Shown piece by piece: positions 9,013-16,772 of a DNA stretch of 21,933 nt. Position numbers and translations under genes: made by a program. A model generated the notes under the pieces. The model saw only the letters and a list, made by a program, of their open reading frames with translations. It did no database searches and was not told the origin of the DNA. Source of the stretch: a virus; the IMG/VR virus record IMGVR_UViG_3300025889_001074, positions 1 to 21,933 of that record, one strand, 5' to 3'. The first letter of the stretch is position 1; every line of letters starts with the position of its first letter.

Positions 9013-9874
9013 TCTTTTGCCTTTTTTCAAACTCTTTCTTAGGAAGCCATGTATCATTCCCGATATAAATAAACGGCTTACCTTGAAAAACACGTTCTTC
9101 TTCATTCCTGAACCCAAAATCATCCGGTCCGAACTTTTCAAGAATCTTCTCTTCAATATCAGGGAATCTTGTAGCATAGTTTGGTCCAAACTTTCTTGCA
9201 GCTCTATCTCGAGCCTCTTTCTCTGTCCTAATAGGGAACTCAATCCCTTGTATCTCAAAATTACCTGTCTCTAATTGACCTAAAAATTTATCTTTATCAG
9301 AAACTTTATCTAACCCTGAACTCGATTTAATCTCACGATCCGATCTCTTATTAAATTGATCCACGATATCATCAACCCCTAAATCATAATCTGTTCCATG
9401 CTCAATCTTCAACTTTAATAAACTATCCACCTTATCTTCATTTTTAGCTGTTGAACTCATTATTGTCTTAACACCATCAACAAACTTTGTTCTATTTTCA
9501 CGTTTTTGTTGAGCAATTTTTTGTCGAGAAGCATCTGCCAATGTTTGAGATAGGTTTTGTAAACCGCCTGATATATCCGGTCCTGTACGATTAACAAGCA
9601 AATTAGTCCCTCCAATATTAGCTGTCTCAACCTGGTTGTTACCAGAACCAGATACACTTTGAGCTAATTCAGAGATAACTTGTAATAATCCTCCTCCGTT
9701 AGAGGGTTGTACTCCGCCTCCTTGACTTTCTGCTTGGTTCGGCGCTCCTCCTTGATTGATAATAATATTAACCAAATCTTGCAAGGAAGTTGCCTGCGTA
9801 TTACCTCCAAATATATTAGCACCTACACCTCCTCCTGGCTTAACAGATCCATCTTGGTTAGGTAAAAACGTCAT
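8999..9874 (-). CDS. Candidate internal / ejection protein B
   Basis: A 291-residue protein with AAGGAG five bases before its ATG and a 9-nt gap from the gene before. Residues 1-110 are low-complexity, rich in Gly, Asn and Gln (GGAPNQAESQGGG, GSGNNQVETANIGG). A charged helical part follows (110-200, e.g. ADASRQKIAQQKRENRTKF). The C-terminal domain is mixed and has the repeated phrases ARKFGPNY and EKFGPDDFGF. It has no cysteines, signal peptide or membrane segment. Its last 14 nt overlap the start of the giant multidomain gene, so it is probably made with it as part of the internal virion proteins. No family recognised. Confidence 0.7.
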   Translation of the reverse strand: MTFLPNQDGSVKPGGGVGANIFGGNTQATSLQDLVNIIINQGGAPNQAESQGGGVQPSNGGGLLQVISELAQSVSGSGNNQVETANIGGTNLLVNRTGPDISGGLQNLSQTLADASRQKIAQQKRENRTKFVDGVKTIMSSTAKNEDKVDSLLKLKIEHGTDYDLGVDDIVDQFNKRSDREIKSSSGLDKVSDKDKFLGQLETGNFEIQGIEFPIRTEKEARDRAARKFGPNYATRFPDIEEKILEKFGPDDFGFRNEEERVFQGKPFIYIGNDTWLPKKEFEKRQKNGTL

Positions 9875-9883
9875 GTTATCTCC

Positions 9884-10576
9884 TTATTTATCAAAAATTC
9901 CACCAATATTTGCACCGGCTTCAGCTCCTAATAACGGATTCCCATAAGGAAGTCCAGCTAATCCACCTATACCAAGCCCAATTAATGATCCAATAGGATT
10001 CTTATTCGGCACATTAACCTTAGATTTAAAAGGAAGCGTCGTTTGATATTGCTGCTGCGCGAGCTGTTGTTGCTGAGTATTATGATTACTAGCTAAACCT
10101 AAAAGATTTAAAATAGCTCCGGTATCCGCATTGGCTACATTAGACACTCCGGCAAGTTGACTAAGCTTCTGATTTTCATCTGATACCTGAAGATTCTCTC
10201 TTTGTAAAATAGCCTCAGTCGCTAATTTAGAAATTAAATCTGTTATCTGATCACCATAAAACTTAGAACCTCCCAACCCTCTATCAAACAAACTATTTTC
10301 CAAAGAAGGTAAGGCTATCCTTGAAGATTCCTTAAAGAAAGTATCTTCAAACTCCTGCAAACTAGCCTCTCTATTAGCCGTTGTTACACCAATACTTTTA
10401 AGAATACTTTTCTGTAAAGCCTGAACCTCAGCCCGATCTAAAGCCGCTTGTTCAGATTCGTTGAATGAGTAAGCATTATCCGCAAAATTAACACTTCCAA
10501 AAGGTGTATTAAAATCAACCTTTGGAGGCGGTGTAAATTTCGGTATCTCTACTGTTGGTTGTGAATTCTTCCCCAT
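9884..10576 (-). CDS. Candidate internal / ejection protein A
   Basis: A 230-residue protein whose ATG (10574-10576) has a strong AGAGGAG seven bases upstream, inside the GNAT gene. The N terminus is proline-rich (IPKFTPPPKVDFNTPFG). A helical middle follows (residues about 38-140, with YSFNESEQAALDRAEVQALQ and LISKLATEAILQRENLQ), then a Gln-rich stretch (NTQQQQLAQQQYQ, about 166-178). The tail is hydrophobic and Gly-rich (PIGSLIGLGIGGLAGLPYG, 194-212, then GAEAGANIGGIF). Phage ejection proteins often combine helical segments with Gly-zipper membrane-active ends. It lies in the block leading to the giant ejection-like protein. Family not recognised; role inferred from composition and order. 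Confidence 0.7.
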   Translation of the reverse strand: MGKNSQPTVEIPKFTPPPKVDFNTPFGSVNFADNAYSFNESEQAALDRAEVQALQKSILKSIGVTTANREASLQEFEDTFFKESSRIALPSLENSLFDRGLGGSKFYGDQITDLISKLATEAILQRENLQVSDENQKLSQLAGVSNVANADTGAILNLLGLASNHNTQQQQLAQQQYQTTLPFKSKVNVPNKNPIGSLIGLGIGGLAGLPYGNPLLGAEAGANIGGIFDK

Positions 10577-11135
10577 TGTTCCACTCCTCTTTTAATATGG
10601 CCATCATAATGATATCATCCTGAATATCCCCATTACGAAAAGCTTTTCTTCTAACACCTTCCTGCTTAAACCCTAATCTTCTATGTATCGCGTATCCTAA
10701 TCTATTACTCTTAATCACATCACCATCAATTCTATCAAACTCAAACTCATTAAAAGCAGCGGTAATTAATGTTCGAGTTGCATCCTCTGTAGGCGTTAAA
10801 TCTCCTCTTTTAAATTTCTTTACAAACTTCTTTGTAAACTCAGGATCAATCATCCCTGCAATACTGCAGGAAAAAGAATTAACATCAAAAAAATAAATAA
10901 ATCCAACTCTTTTAGCATCCTTTCCTTTTGTCATAACTGTCCATATAAACATCTGATATCCGCCTAAAAGTGCTTTTATATATAATTTAGCCTCCTGATC
11001 CGTCATTTTACATAAACTGAATTTACCCATATACCCCTTTTTATCGCCTCGATGAAGATCAATAAAATATTGAAAATCATTATCCATGAAAGGAAATAAA
11101 ACTGTTTTCTTACCATAAAATACATTCGTTCTCAT
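10515..11135 (-). CDS. GNAT-family N-acetyltransferase
   Basis: A 206-residue protein. The C-terminal half carries the RimJ/RimL-like GNAT ending: a helix and strand before it (LITAAFNEFEFDRIDGDV), then SNRLGYAIHRRLGFKQEG (143-160) and GDIQDDIIMMAILKEEW (169-185). This corresponds to the CoA-binding helix and the GF..EG signature. The N-terminal half is less typical but includes the central strand FIYFFDVNSFSCSIAG. Similar acetyltransferases occur within phage structural regions, with unknown targets. The ATG overlaps the collar-fibre stop (ATGA) and has only a distant SD, so it is probably coupled. The last 62 nt overlap the start of the next gene. Possible targets are virion or host proteins. 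Confidence 0.83.
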   Translation of the reverse strand: MRTNVFYGKKTVLFPFMDNDFQYFIDLHRGDKKGYMGKFSLCKMTDQEAKLYIKALLGGYQMFIWTVMTKGKDAKRVGFIYFFDVNSFSCSIAGMIDPEFTKKFVKKFKRGDLTPTEDATRTLITAAFNEFEFDRIDGDVIKSNRLGYAIHRRLGFKQEGVRRKAFRNGDIQDDIIMMAILKEEWNNGEEFTTNSRDTEIYTASKG

Positions 11136-11980
11136 GTCTTTATAATTACTCCTGCTGCGTGTGAAGGCTGTATATTGTTATGCGCGCCTCCACCTCCGGT
11201 TGATCCTGTACTCTTATTTCCTGTTGTCGCAGAAGCTGAATGATATATATCGCCAGCACCACCACCATTAGTAGTTGTTTGAGTCGCAATTGTATGAGTA
11301 TGAGCCGGCATTTCACTTTCCGATAATGTATGTGTTTCCGTCCCTACTTCACCCCCTAAACTATCAGCATTTGCATCTGTAACAATATTTTTAGGTGTAC
11401 CTCCCAAATTATCTAAACCTATAAATGTACGCCCTCTTAAATCCGGTAAATTAAATGTCGTAGACCCGTCCCCAACTCCATAGGTTGTACTGACTAAAGA
11501 AAAAAGTGTGGCATATGTTGTACGCGAAACGGCTGATCCATCACATAAAAGCCATCCAGAAGGAGCTGAAGTACCTGCATAAGGCATCATTGCTCCGGCC
11601 GGTATAAATTGATCTGTTGATTGAGATAATACAATCCATCCATCATTTGCTTTATTACGCACATTAATAACATTTTCTGATCCAGAGGTATCAATCCATA
11701 TATCTCCTACTTGAGGATTTGACATAACCGTAGATGATGAATGAACAACTCCTAAAATCACCCATTCAGAGTTGCGATATACCTTAAGAAAATCATTAGT
11801 GCTATCGTACCAAACCTGACCTTCAATAGGAGAAGAAGGAGCTGAACCGGATACAATAACTTTCTGGTTCAATTTTGTAATAACATTATCTAATTCACCA
11901 TCCACCCTAGAGGCTGTTATAGGAACACCTCCATTTCGATCATCTACAAAGTTATATTGTCTTACTGAGGTCGTTGACAT
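11132..11980 (-). CDS. Tail fibre with phage collar domain
   Basis: A 282-residue protein without a signal peptide. Residues 7-74 are the shared RQYN module (see the copy at 13314-13517), followed by a short beta linker (DIWIDTSGS...WIVL). Residues about 125-190 are a phage tail collar domain: FIPAGAMMPYAG, SGWLLCDGSAVSRTTYATLF, TTFNLPDLRGRTFIGLD. The C terminus has MPAHTHT and GGGGAHNNIQPSHAAGVIIKT, the usual ending of collar-type adhesins. Such proteins form the receptor-binding fibre or its tip. No clear SD is visible before the ATG, so translation probably depends on the gene ending 2 nt upstream. Its stop overlaps the GNAT start by 4 nt (ATGA). Confidence 0.9.
   Translation of the reverse strand: MSTTSVRQYNFVDDRNGGVPITASRVDGELDNVITKLNQKVIVSGSAPSSPIEGQVWYDSTNDFLKVYRNSEWVILGVVHSSSTVMSNPQVGDIWIDTSGSENVINVRNKANDGWIVLSQSTDQFIPAGAMMPYAGTSAPSGWLLCDGSAVSRTTYATLFSLVSTTYGVGDGSTTFNLPDLRGRTFIGLDNLGGTPKNIVTDANADSLGGEVGTETHTLSESEMPAHTHTIATQTTTNGGGAGDIYHSASATTGNKSTGSTGGGGAHNNIQPSHAAGVIIKT
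11759..11962 (-). repeat. Fibre N-terminal module, copy 2 (paralogous to 13314-13517)
   Basis: Encodes residues 7-74 of the collar-domain fibre (RQYNFVDD to SEWV). It is 46/68 identical to copy 1, so the two fibre genes share a duplicated N-terminal module with different C-terminal domains. The module is probably for attachment or trimerisation (inference). Confidence 0.9.
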
Positions 11981-11982
11981 AA

Positions 11983-12297
11983 TTATTTAATATTTGCAAA
12001 GTTAGTATTACCACCTAATTCAGCTTTATTAAGCTTCATATGATAACAATTTCCGTTAACATGAGTTTCTTCACAATTTCTTATAGATTCTGAACCTAAA
12101 GGACCCCACTCTCCGGCAGGATACTTAACGATTGCAGCATAAAGGGTAGCTCCAACAATAGCTCCAACTACAGCTATCTCAAGACTCGAGGCTCCTAATA
12201 AAGATGTTGCTTCAATAACATTAGCCTCACTCATCTTTGGTGTAACAGCCATACATAATGCTAAAGCTATAAACATTGTTAATATAAGTTTTTTCAT
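11983..12297 (-). CDS. Small exported protein with membrane segment and Cys pair
   Basis: A 104-residue protein with AGGAGG four bases before its ATG; the SD overlaps the preceding stop. Residues 1-25 (MKKLILTMFIALALCMAVTP, then KMSEA) look like a Sec signal peptide with probable cleavage after SEA. Residues about 40-57 (EIAVVGAIVGATLYAAIV) form a hydrophobic, Gly/Ala-rich membrane segment. The C-terminal part is polar and has two cysteines (C75, C84) that could pair in the periplasm. LALC is a poor lipobox because of Leu at -1. It lies between two fibre genes, so it may be a fibre partner, a superinfection-exclusion factor or a spanin-like protein. None of these is shown by the sequence. Confidence 0.75.
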   Translation of the reverse strand: MKKLILTMFIALALCMAVTPKMSEANVIEATSLLGASSLEIAVVGAIVGATLYAAIVKYPAGEWGPLGSESIRNCEETHVNGNCYHMKLNKAELGGNTNFANIK

Positions 12298-12305
12298 AAT
12301 TCCTC

Positions 12306-13598
12306 CTATTTAAACCCGATTATTATAAATCCATCCCCACCTGTTCCACCTGCACCGCTTGCAATCCGTCCGGCTCCACCGCCTCCGGCAGCTATTCCTC
12401 CATTAGATCCATTAGATGAATTACCCTCTTCTCCACCAACTCCATAGTAAGATGATCCCCCGGCTCCTCCTGCATTAGCTGTTCCAGATTGATCCCCACC
12501 TGAACCTGATCCAGTTGTTGCTATTCCGCCAACAGTAATTGTCGTTGCATCCATTGATCCTGCTGAATGACCTGCTCCACCAAGATCTGTTGCGTCTGCG
12601 CCACCATTAAGCCCTTTATTACCCCCCTGAGCTGTTAATGTATAATTAGATGGAGCCGTATCTCCGACAAAAGTACTATCCCCACCATCAACACCATTTG
12701 CTGCCCCAGAACCACCTGCACCACCACTACCAATTGTGTAAGTATAAGTATTTCCTGCAGTAATATCCATCACATGACCTATAATGCAATCACCACCTGC
12801 ACCACCCGATCCACCGCAATTCGTTCCGCAATCACCACCTCCGCCTCCTCCACCCCCTCCAGCACACATCGTTATAACCGCTTTAGATGTCCCAGATGGA
12901 GCATCAATTGTTCCATTAGAAGTAAATATAGAATCTCCTGCCGATGCCCAAACCCCATCACCTCTCCAAAATGTCGTTGTAGAAGCATTTGTACCACTAT
13001 CAAAATGTGTAATAGCAAGTGTTCCTGTAATACCCGTATTAAGGTCTACCTGCTCGTATAAAGGATTATTATTGCTTCCTTGGTTACTTAGATACCTTGA
13101 CTCGTTTGTGTCCTTATTTAGGGCTTCCAGCGTGTTTGTGCCTGTAACATAAAGTAAATCACCCTGAACAAGCGTTATTGATGAATCAATATCTAATACC
13201 GTTGACCATGAAGATCCATTGTAAAGCTGAAGAAGATCATCATCTGTATTATAAAATATATCCCCATCTTGAGGCGTTGCTACATATGATGTTCCAATAT
13301 GAAGAACAACGCCAACCCATTCATTATTGCGATATACTTTAAATACATCATTAACTGAATCAAACCACATCATCCCCTCAATAGGCGTAGATGGAGCGGT
13401 CCCTTTAATTAAAACCTTCTGATTTAATTTAGTGATAATCGCATCAAACTCTTCATCCATCTTTAAAGCTGTAATAGGTATACCGTTGTTCCTATCATCC
13501 ACCCAATTATATTGCCGCGAAGCTTCAGTTGAAGATTGAGCCGGTACACACATTAAGAGTATTGTTAATAAACAAAATAATCCGATTCTTCTAAACAT
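12306..13598 (-). CDS. Glycine-rich tail-fibre-like protein with Sec signal peptide
   Basis: I place the start at the ATG at 13596-13598 (AAGGAAA upstream), giving 430 residues; an in-frame start at 13655 would sit inside the previous gene. Residues 1-20 (MFRRIGLFCLLTILLMCVPA) form a clear signal peptide, with likely cleavage after VPA. Residues 28-95 are a module starting RQYNWVDDRNNGIPIT that is 46/68 identical to the same module in the fibre at 11132-11980. A beta-repeat linker follows. From about 244 to the end is a glycine-rich domain (nine consecutive glycines, repeated GGAGG, terminal GFIIIGFK) with four cysteines (C245, C257, C261, C271), similar to Gly-rich phage adhesin tips. A signal peptide on a fibre protein is unexpected. 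It may be exported to the periplasm or cell surface. Confidence 0.82.
   Translation of the reverse strand: MFRRIGLFCLLTILLMCVPAQSSTEASRQYNWVDDRNNGIPITALKMDEEFDAIITKLNQKVLIKGTAPSTPIEGMMWFDSVNDVFKVYRNNEWVGVVLHIGTSYVATPQDGDIFYNTDDDLLQLYNGSSWSTVLDIDSSITLVQGDLLYVTGTNTLEALNKDTNESRYLSNQGSNNNPLYEQVDLNTGITGTLAITHFDSGTNASTTTFWRGDGVWASAGDSIFTSNGTIDAPSGTSKAVITMCAGGGGGGGGGDCGTNCGGSGGAGGDCIIGHVMDITAGNTYTYTIGSGGAGGSGAANGVDGGDSTFVGDTAPSNYTLTAQGGNKGLNGGADATDLGGAGHSAGSMDATTITVGGIATTGSGSGGDQSGTANAGGAGGSSYYGVGGEEGNSSNGSNGGIAAGGGGAGRIASGAGGTGGDGFIIIGFK
13314..13517 (-). repeat. Fibre N-terminal module, copy 1 (paralogous to 11759-11962)
   Basis: Encodes residues 28-95 of the glycine-rich fibre, running from RQYN to NNEWV. 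It aligns without gaps to the second copy with 46 of 68 residues identical. It lies directly after the signal peptide, so the export signal appears to have been added to, or lost from, an otherwise shared module. Confidence 0.9.
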
Positions 13599-13920
13599 TA
13601 GAATTTCCTTTTTCAATAATCCATAAATTAGATAAAAGACACCAAATGTTCTCATGCTGATACATAGTCATACCTTTTTTAAGCGTCCACACTTCTTTAT
13701 CATCCGGTAAAACTTCATGTTTTAAATCATATGGAATATCGGATGTTTTACTTATCAACCTCTCCAAGCGCGGTACTAACACATACTCTTCATCCGGCAA
13801 TATTCCTTTAAATTGCATATATTGATTTGACTTGGTCAAATAAATATTATCATACATAGTTAGCTTCTGATCCCAACCATTCTTCTTTAAATTAATAGCC
13901 ATCTTTGAATATTCATGCAT
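13591..13920 (-). CDS. Small unknown protein before the fibre genes
   Basis: A 109-residue protein beginning one base inside the upstream gene, with GAGGAG eleven bases before the ATG. It has alternating strand-like stretches (LTMYDNIYLTKSNQYMQF, EYVLVPRLERLI, EVWTLKKGMTMYQHENIWCL) and a single cysteine. No domain is recognised. Its last 8 nt overlap the start of the exported glycine-rich fibre gene, so the two are translationally linked. It could be a small tail or fibre-assembly factor, but the sequence does not show this. Confidence 0.75.
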   Translation of the reverse strand: MHEYSKMAINLKKNGWDQKLTMYDNIYLTKSNQYMQFKGILPDEEYVLVPRLERLISKTSDIPYDLKHEVLPDDKEVWTLKKGMTMYQHENIWCLLSNLWIIEKGNSNV

Positions 13921-14132
13921 TACGTTAAAAACTCCTCAACAATTGTTTTAACTCCTTCAATATCTGAAGAAATTGAAGTAATTTCTCCTTCATAATCATC
14001 ATTAATCCTTGTTCTTACCAAAAACCCATTCTCTGCGGATTCAACTACGATATTTTTTCTAACCTTAGTAGAAACACCATTTTTTGCATTATTAAGCCTT
14101 ACACTTGGTTCTACAAAAACATTTGCACTCAT
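13920..14132 (-). CDS. Small unknown protein in tail module
   Basis: A 70-residue protein whose ATG overlaps the preceding stop (TAATG), with AAGGAG seven bases before it. The sequence is polar, with predicted short strands (KNIVVESAENGFLVRTRI) and a helical, acidic end (DIEGVKTIVEEFLT). There is no signal peptide, cysteine or membrane segment. It is tightly coupled to the nozzle gene before it and to the next small gene by a one-base overlap. I do not recognise it; a tail-assembly accessory role rests on position only. Confidence 0.75.
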   Translation of the reverse strand: MSANVFVEPSVRLNNAKNGVSTKVRKNIVVESAENGFLVRTRINDDYEGEITSISSDIEGVKTIVEEFLT

Positions 14133-15676
14133 TAGTTAACTCCTTCCATTATTCCTCTTACTAAGAACCAAGGAATAATAATACGTGCATCTAAAGTATT
14201 TTGTCTGAATTCAATAAACATCATTCTTCCGCGCCCTAATATATCAGAAGTATGCACAATCTCATTCCCCTGCGTATCCCAATAAGCAACATCCCATAAA
14301 GCTTCATCCCATAAAGAGCTTGACGCTTCAACTATCAAAGATTTAGTTATTTTATCCGAAGATAGTGAATCTAACCCATACCAATAATCAATATTCAAAG
14401 TAAGCGTTTTAGTTGCTTGAATTAAAGCTTCTATTGTATGAGGCTTCTTATAATTCTGAGGTTTTTTGAAATAAAGAGCCGGCATAGCCAATTTAAAACT
14501 TATAGCTGTACCATCATCATTTGAACCCGTATTAATCTTACGCACATAACCATCTTCATCACCAACTAAAATATCTCCATTAATACGAGCTAACATTGAA
14601 TATATATTAAATGGATAAGTAAACCTCCCAACAAAATTACCGGCATCAACAGAATAAACCAATGTCTGAAAATTATTAGTAATAGGAAGATTTAAGTAAT
14701 AAAAATTCATTCTTTTATCAAAAGCACCGCTTAATAAATCGGTATTGCTCACTGTACTAATTAATTGCCTATAATAAGGTTCAATGAAATGTGATAAAGA
14801 CTTCACATCCAATTCATCATTATTAGCGGAAGAGAACAATGATGTTAAATTATTTGTAGATGGATAAACAATATCCTTACCTACATAATCAGCCGCCTTA
14901 ATAGAAATACATGTTGTAGGAAAATACTGAACAAAAGTAAAATCATACACATTAGCTCCGGCTGAGTAAATTACTGTATATTTACGGCATATAATCGCTA
15001 TTAAACCGCTATCACGGCCTCCATATGTTCTATACCCAAGTATTGTGTCACCTTCAGGGAGAACGGTGCTTAAATCAAGTGTTCCTGCGTCTGTAGCCCC
15101 TGTCCATGCTGTAGCACCATTCGCATTATTCGTCTTACTGAAATAAGCCATCATAGGAGTTGATGGAGAATTCAGCCATAACTTATTGCGGTGTACCCAG
15201 CCGGAGGTTGCGTCTTGAGGCATATTGGAATCAGAAGAAAGAGCAGATACAGAATATGCTGCGGTTGCTTTTTGAGGTACACCGCCATCTAACATGATTA
15301 ATTCATTTTTATACATTAAAGCTTGACCAACAACATCATCCGCGCGGCCTGTTATTATAGAATCAAATGTATCTACGCCATCAAACTTACCCCAAGCTGT
15401 ACCGGCACGAACAATAATATCCGTACCGCCTCCATCCCATTTAGCTTCAAACAAAACCTTTATCTTTTTCGTTGCCCCATAATCTGCATCCAACTGAACA
15501 TCATTAAATTTCTCACTGCCTTCTCTCTGGAAAGTAACCCCAAGATTACTACCTTTAAAATCTTTAAGAGTAAACCCATTTAAACAATCATAGACAAAAT
15601 CCGTAGGTGAATTCAACCGGTCTGTCCTTCGATTCATTCCTCTAAACTCTGTAAATACTTGTTCAAATGTAGGCAT
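14132..15676 (-). CDS. Tail nozzle / tubular protein B-like (T7 gp12 / P22 gp10 type)
   Basis: A 514-residue, almost entirely beta-predicted protein with many aromatic-ending strands: KKIKVLFEAKWDGGGTDIIV, GLIAIICRKYTVIYSAG, FTFVQYFPTTCISIKAADY and NGDILVGDEDGYVRKINTG. The N-terminal FRGMNRRTDRLNSP resembles the start of podophage nozzle proteins, where a strand near 'G.n...d...' begins a beta-propeller-like body. The C-terminal half has a Trp-rich repeat (SLWDEALWDVAYWDTQG, about 450-466) and a final strand pair. In T7 and P22 such proteins form the hexameric nozzle and carry or contact the fibres. The upstream SD is weak (GAG), so translation is probably coupled to the adaptor gene 2 nt before. 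The stop overlaps the next ATG by one base. Confidence 0.75.
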   Translation of the reverse strand: MPTFEQVFTEFRGMNRRTDRLNSPTDFVYDCLNGFTLKDFKGSNLGVTFQREGSEKFNDVQLDADYGATKKIKVLFEAKWDGGGTDIIVRAGTAWGKFDGVDTFDSIITGRADDVVGQALMYKNELIMLDGGVPQKATAAYSVSALSSDSNMPQDATSGWVHRNKLWLNSPSTPMMAYFSKTNNANGATAWTGATDAGTLDLSTVLPEGDTILGYRTYGGRDSGLIAIICRKYTVIYSAGANVYDFTFVQYFPTTCISIKAADYVGKDIVYPSTNNLTSLFSSANNDELDVKSLSHFIEPYYRQLISTVSNTDLLSGAFDKRMNFYYLNLPITNNFQTLVYSVDAGNFVGRFTYPFNIYSMLARINGDILVGDEDGYVRKINTGSNDDGTAISFKLAMPALYFKKPQNYKKPHTIEALIQATKTLTLNIDYWYGLDSLSSDKITKSLIVEASSSLWDEALWDVAYWDTQGNEIVHTSDILGRGRMMFIEFRQNTLDARIIIPWFLVRGIMEGVN

Positions 15677-15678
15677 AA

Positions 15679-16410
15679 TTAACTCAATATTGGGTTTTGG
15701 GTGAATATACCGCCTCCACCATTATTTTCCATTTGTTCAACAACAATATTATCATCTAATAACTCAGGGGAACCGTAAAGCACTTTAAACTTATTCAAAC
15801 TTCCTTCTAAATTCTGTGACCGATTACCATAAACTTTACTGTAATAATTAGCCGCTTCTTGATTGTTCTTATAATGAAGTATTTTATACGTTACTAAATC
15901 AGCTAACATCGTTAAATCAAAACCTTCCGGTATCCAACATGTTCCAGCCGGTGTATCTGTTGAAAGAATAGTTGGTATTTTCCAATATCTATATTTAATC
16001 AATTTACCTGCTGCATTTGCATCTGGAATTAAATACGGCCAAAAGAAATCTTCCCACTCTGTAACAATAGACGGGATTCCTGTATCTGTTTGAATTGGAT
16101 AGTTACGATCAAACTTTTGAGGCGTAATATATGTAATAGGCTTTTGGTTATCATATTTAAAAGACTTTTCATCAAAATCCTGAACATCTGAAGCTTTAGC
16201 ATACGTTGATGTTCCGGCTCCTAACGTCATTGATCCAGTAGCCTCTAAAGGTTTATATTTGTTTTCTGAAGCAAGATCATAAATAGCCTCATTTATGGTA
16301 TTAAAAACTAAAAGCGATAACCCTGCTAAAGATGTTAATACCGATTTATCCGGTTCTCCTAAATTATTTAATACCTTGTTAACGAGTTGTAACGCGGATG
16401 ATTTTGCCAT
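15679..16410 (-). CDS. Head-tail adaptor (T7 gp11 / P22 gp4-like)
   Basis: A 243-residue protein. The N terminus (SSALQLVNKVLNNLGEP, followed by a helix ending AIYDLASENKY) matches the helical start common to podophage adaptor proteins that dock below the portal. A beta-rich middle follows, including KYRYWKIPTILSTDTPAG. A helix pair then ends with TMLADLVTYKILHYKNNQEAA and YYSKVYGNRSQNLE, as in the tail tubular protein A family. The C terminus is low-complexity with a Gly run. In T7 and P22 this ring joins portal and nozzle. It lies directly before the nozzle-like gene with a 2-nt gap, the same order as T7 gp11-gp12. The family assignment is by pattern and order. Confidence 0.72.
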   Translation of the reverse strand: MAKSSALQLVNKVLNNLGEPDKSVLTSLAGLSLLVFNTINEAIYDLASENKYKPLEATGSMTLGAGTSTYAKASDVQDFDEKSFKYDNQKPITYITPQKFDRNYPIQTDTGIPSIVTEWEDFFWPYLIPDANAAGKLIKYRYWKIPTILSTDTPAGTCWIPEGFDLTMLADLVTYKILHYKNNQEAANYYSKVYGNRSQNLEGSLNKFKVLYGSPELLDDNIVVEQMENNGGGGIFTQNPILS

Positions 16411-16772
16411 TATTTAATCCCCAAGTTTAAAGCCGCTTCCATAAGCCTATTATTAGAACCACTCGACCCTCTTGACAATAAATCGTGAACCTCTAACAAC
16501 AATTTAGTCGGCTTTACAGCTAAAATAGTATCCTCAATATTCTTATTTAATTTCTTCATTTCATCCTGAGTCTGCTTCATTTCAGTAAGCATAAGTTTAA
16601 GATCCAATTTAGTCTGAGCAACTTCAGCATGAAGCTTCTTAGTTTCTTGTAAAGTTCTTCCAATTTCAACCAACACACCGCCAATCATAGGTTTCAATTC
16701 CAAAGGAATTTTGTTTATAGTTAAAAGAATTTTCTTTTCAAGAGTTTCTAAGAATTTTATATCTTCACTCAT
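16410..16772 (-). CDS. Coiled-coil protein of unknown function
   Basis: A 120-residue protein starting at an ATG that overlaps the upstream stop by 4 nt, with AAGGAAAG as SD. Residues about 35-85 are strongly heptad-like (TLQETKKLHAEVAQTKLDL, then MKQTQDEMKKLNKNIED), indicating a coiled coil. Shorter helices lie on either side (KIPLELKPMIGGVLVEIG and PTKLLLEVHDLLSRG). There are no cysteines, membrane segment or signal peptide. It directly precedes the head-tail adaptor gene, sharing one base with it, so a small assembly or connector role is possible. No family is recognised. Confidence 0.75.
   Translation of the reverse strand: MSEDIKFLETLEKKILLTINKIPLELKPMIGGVLVEIGRTLQETKKLHAEVAQTKLDLKLMLTEMKQTQDEMKKLNKNIEDTILAVKPTKLLLEVHDLLSRGSSGSNNRLMEAALNLGIK

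Noticed and set aside
9013-9258. In-frame upstream extension of the giant gene giving 82 extra residues
   Set aside because: It overlaps the previous gene for about 250 nt, is basic and unlike a muramidase start, and the ATG at 9012 has a good SD and begins the GH108 domain cleanly.
12784-13152. Plus-strand proline-rich reading frame
   Set aside because: It mirrors the glycine-rich domain of the minus-strand fibre; composition alone keeps the opposite frame open.
12295-13598. Lipoprotein signal in the exported proteins
   Set aside because: The cysteines near the signal peptides (LLMC, LALC, PSVC) have poor residues at -1, so ordinary signal-peptidase I cleavage is more likely.
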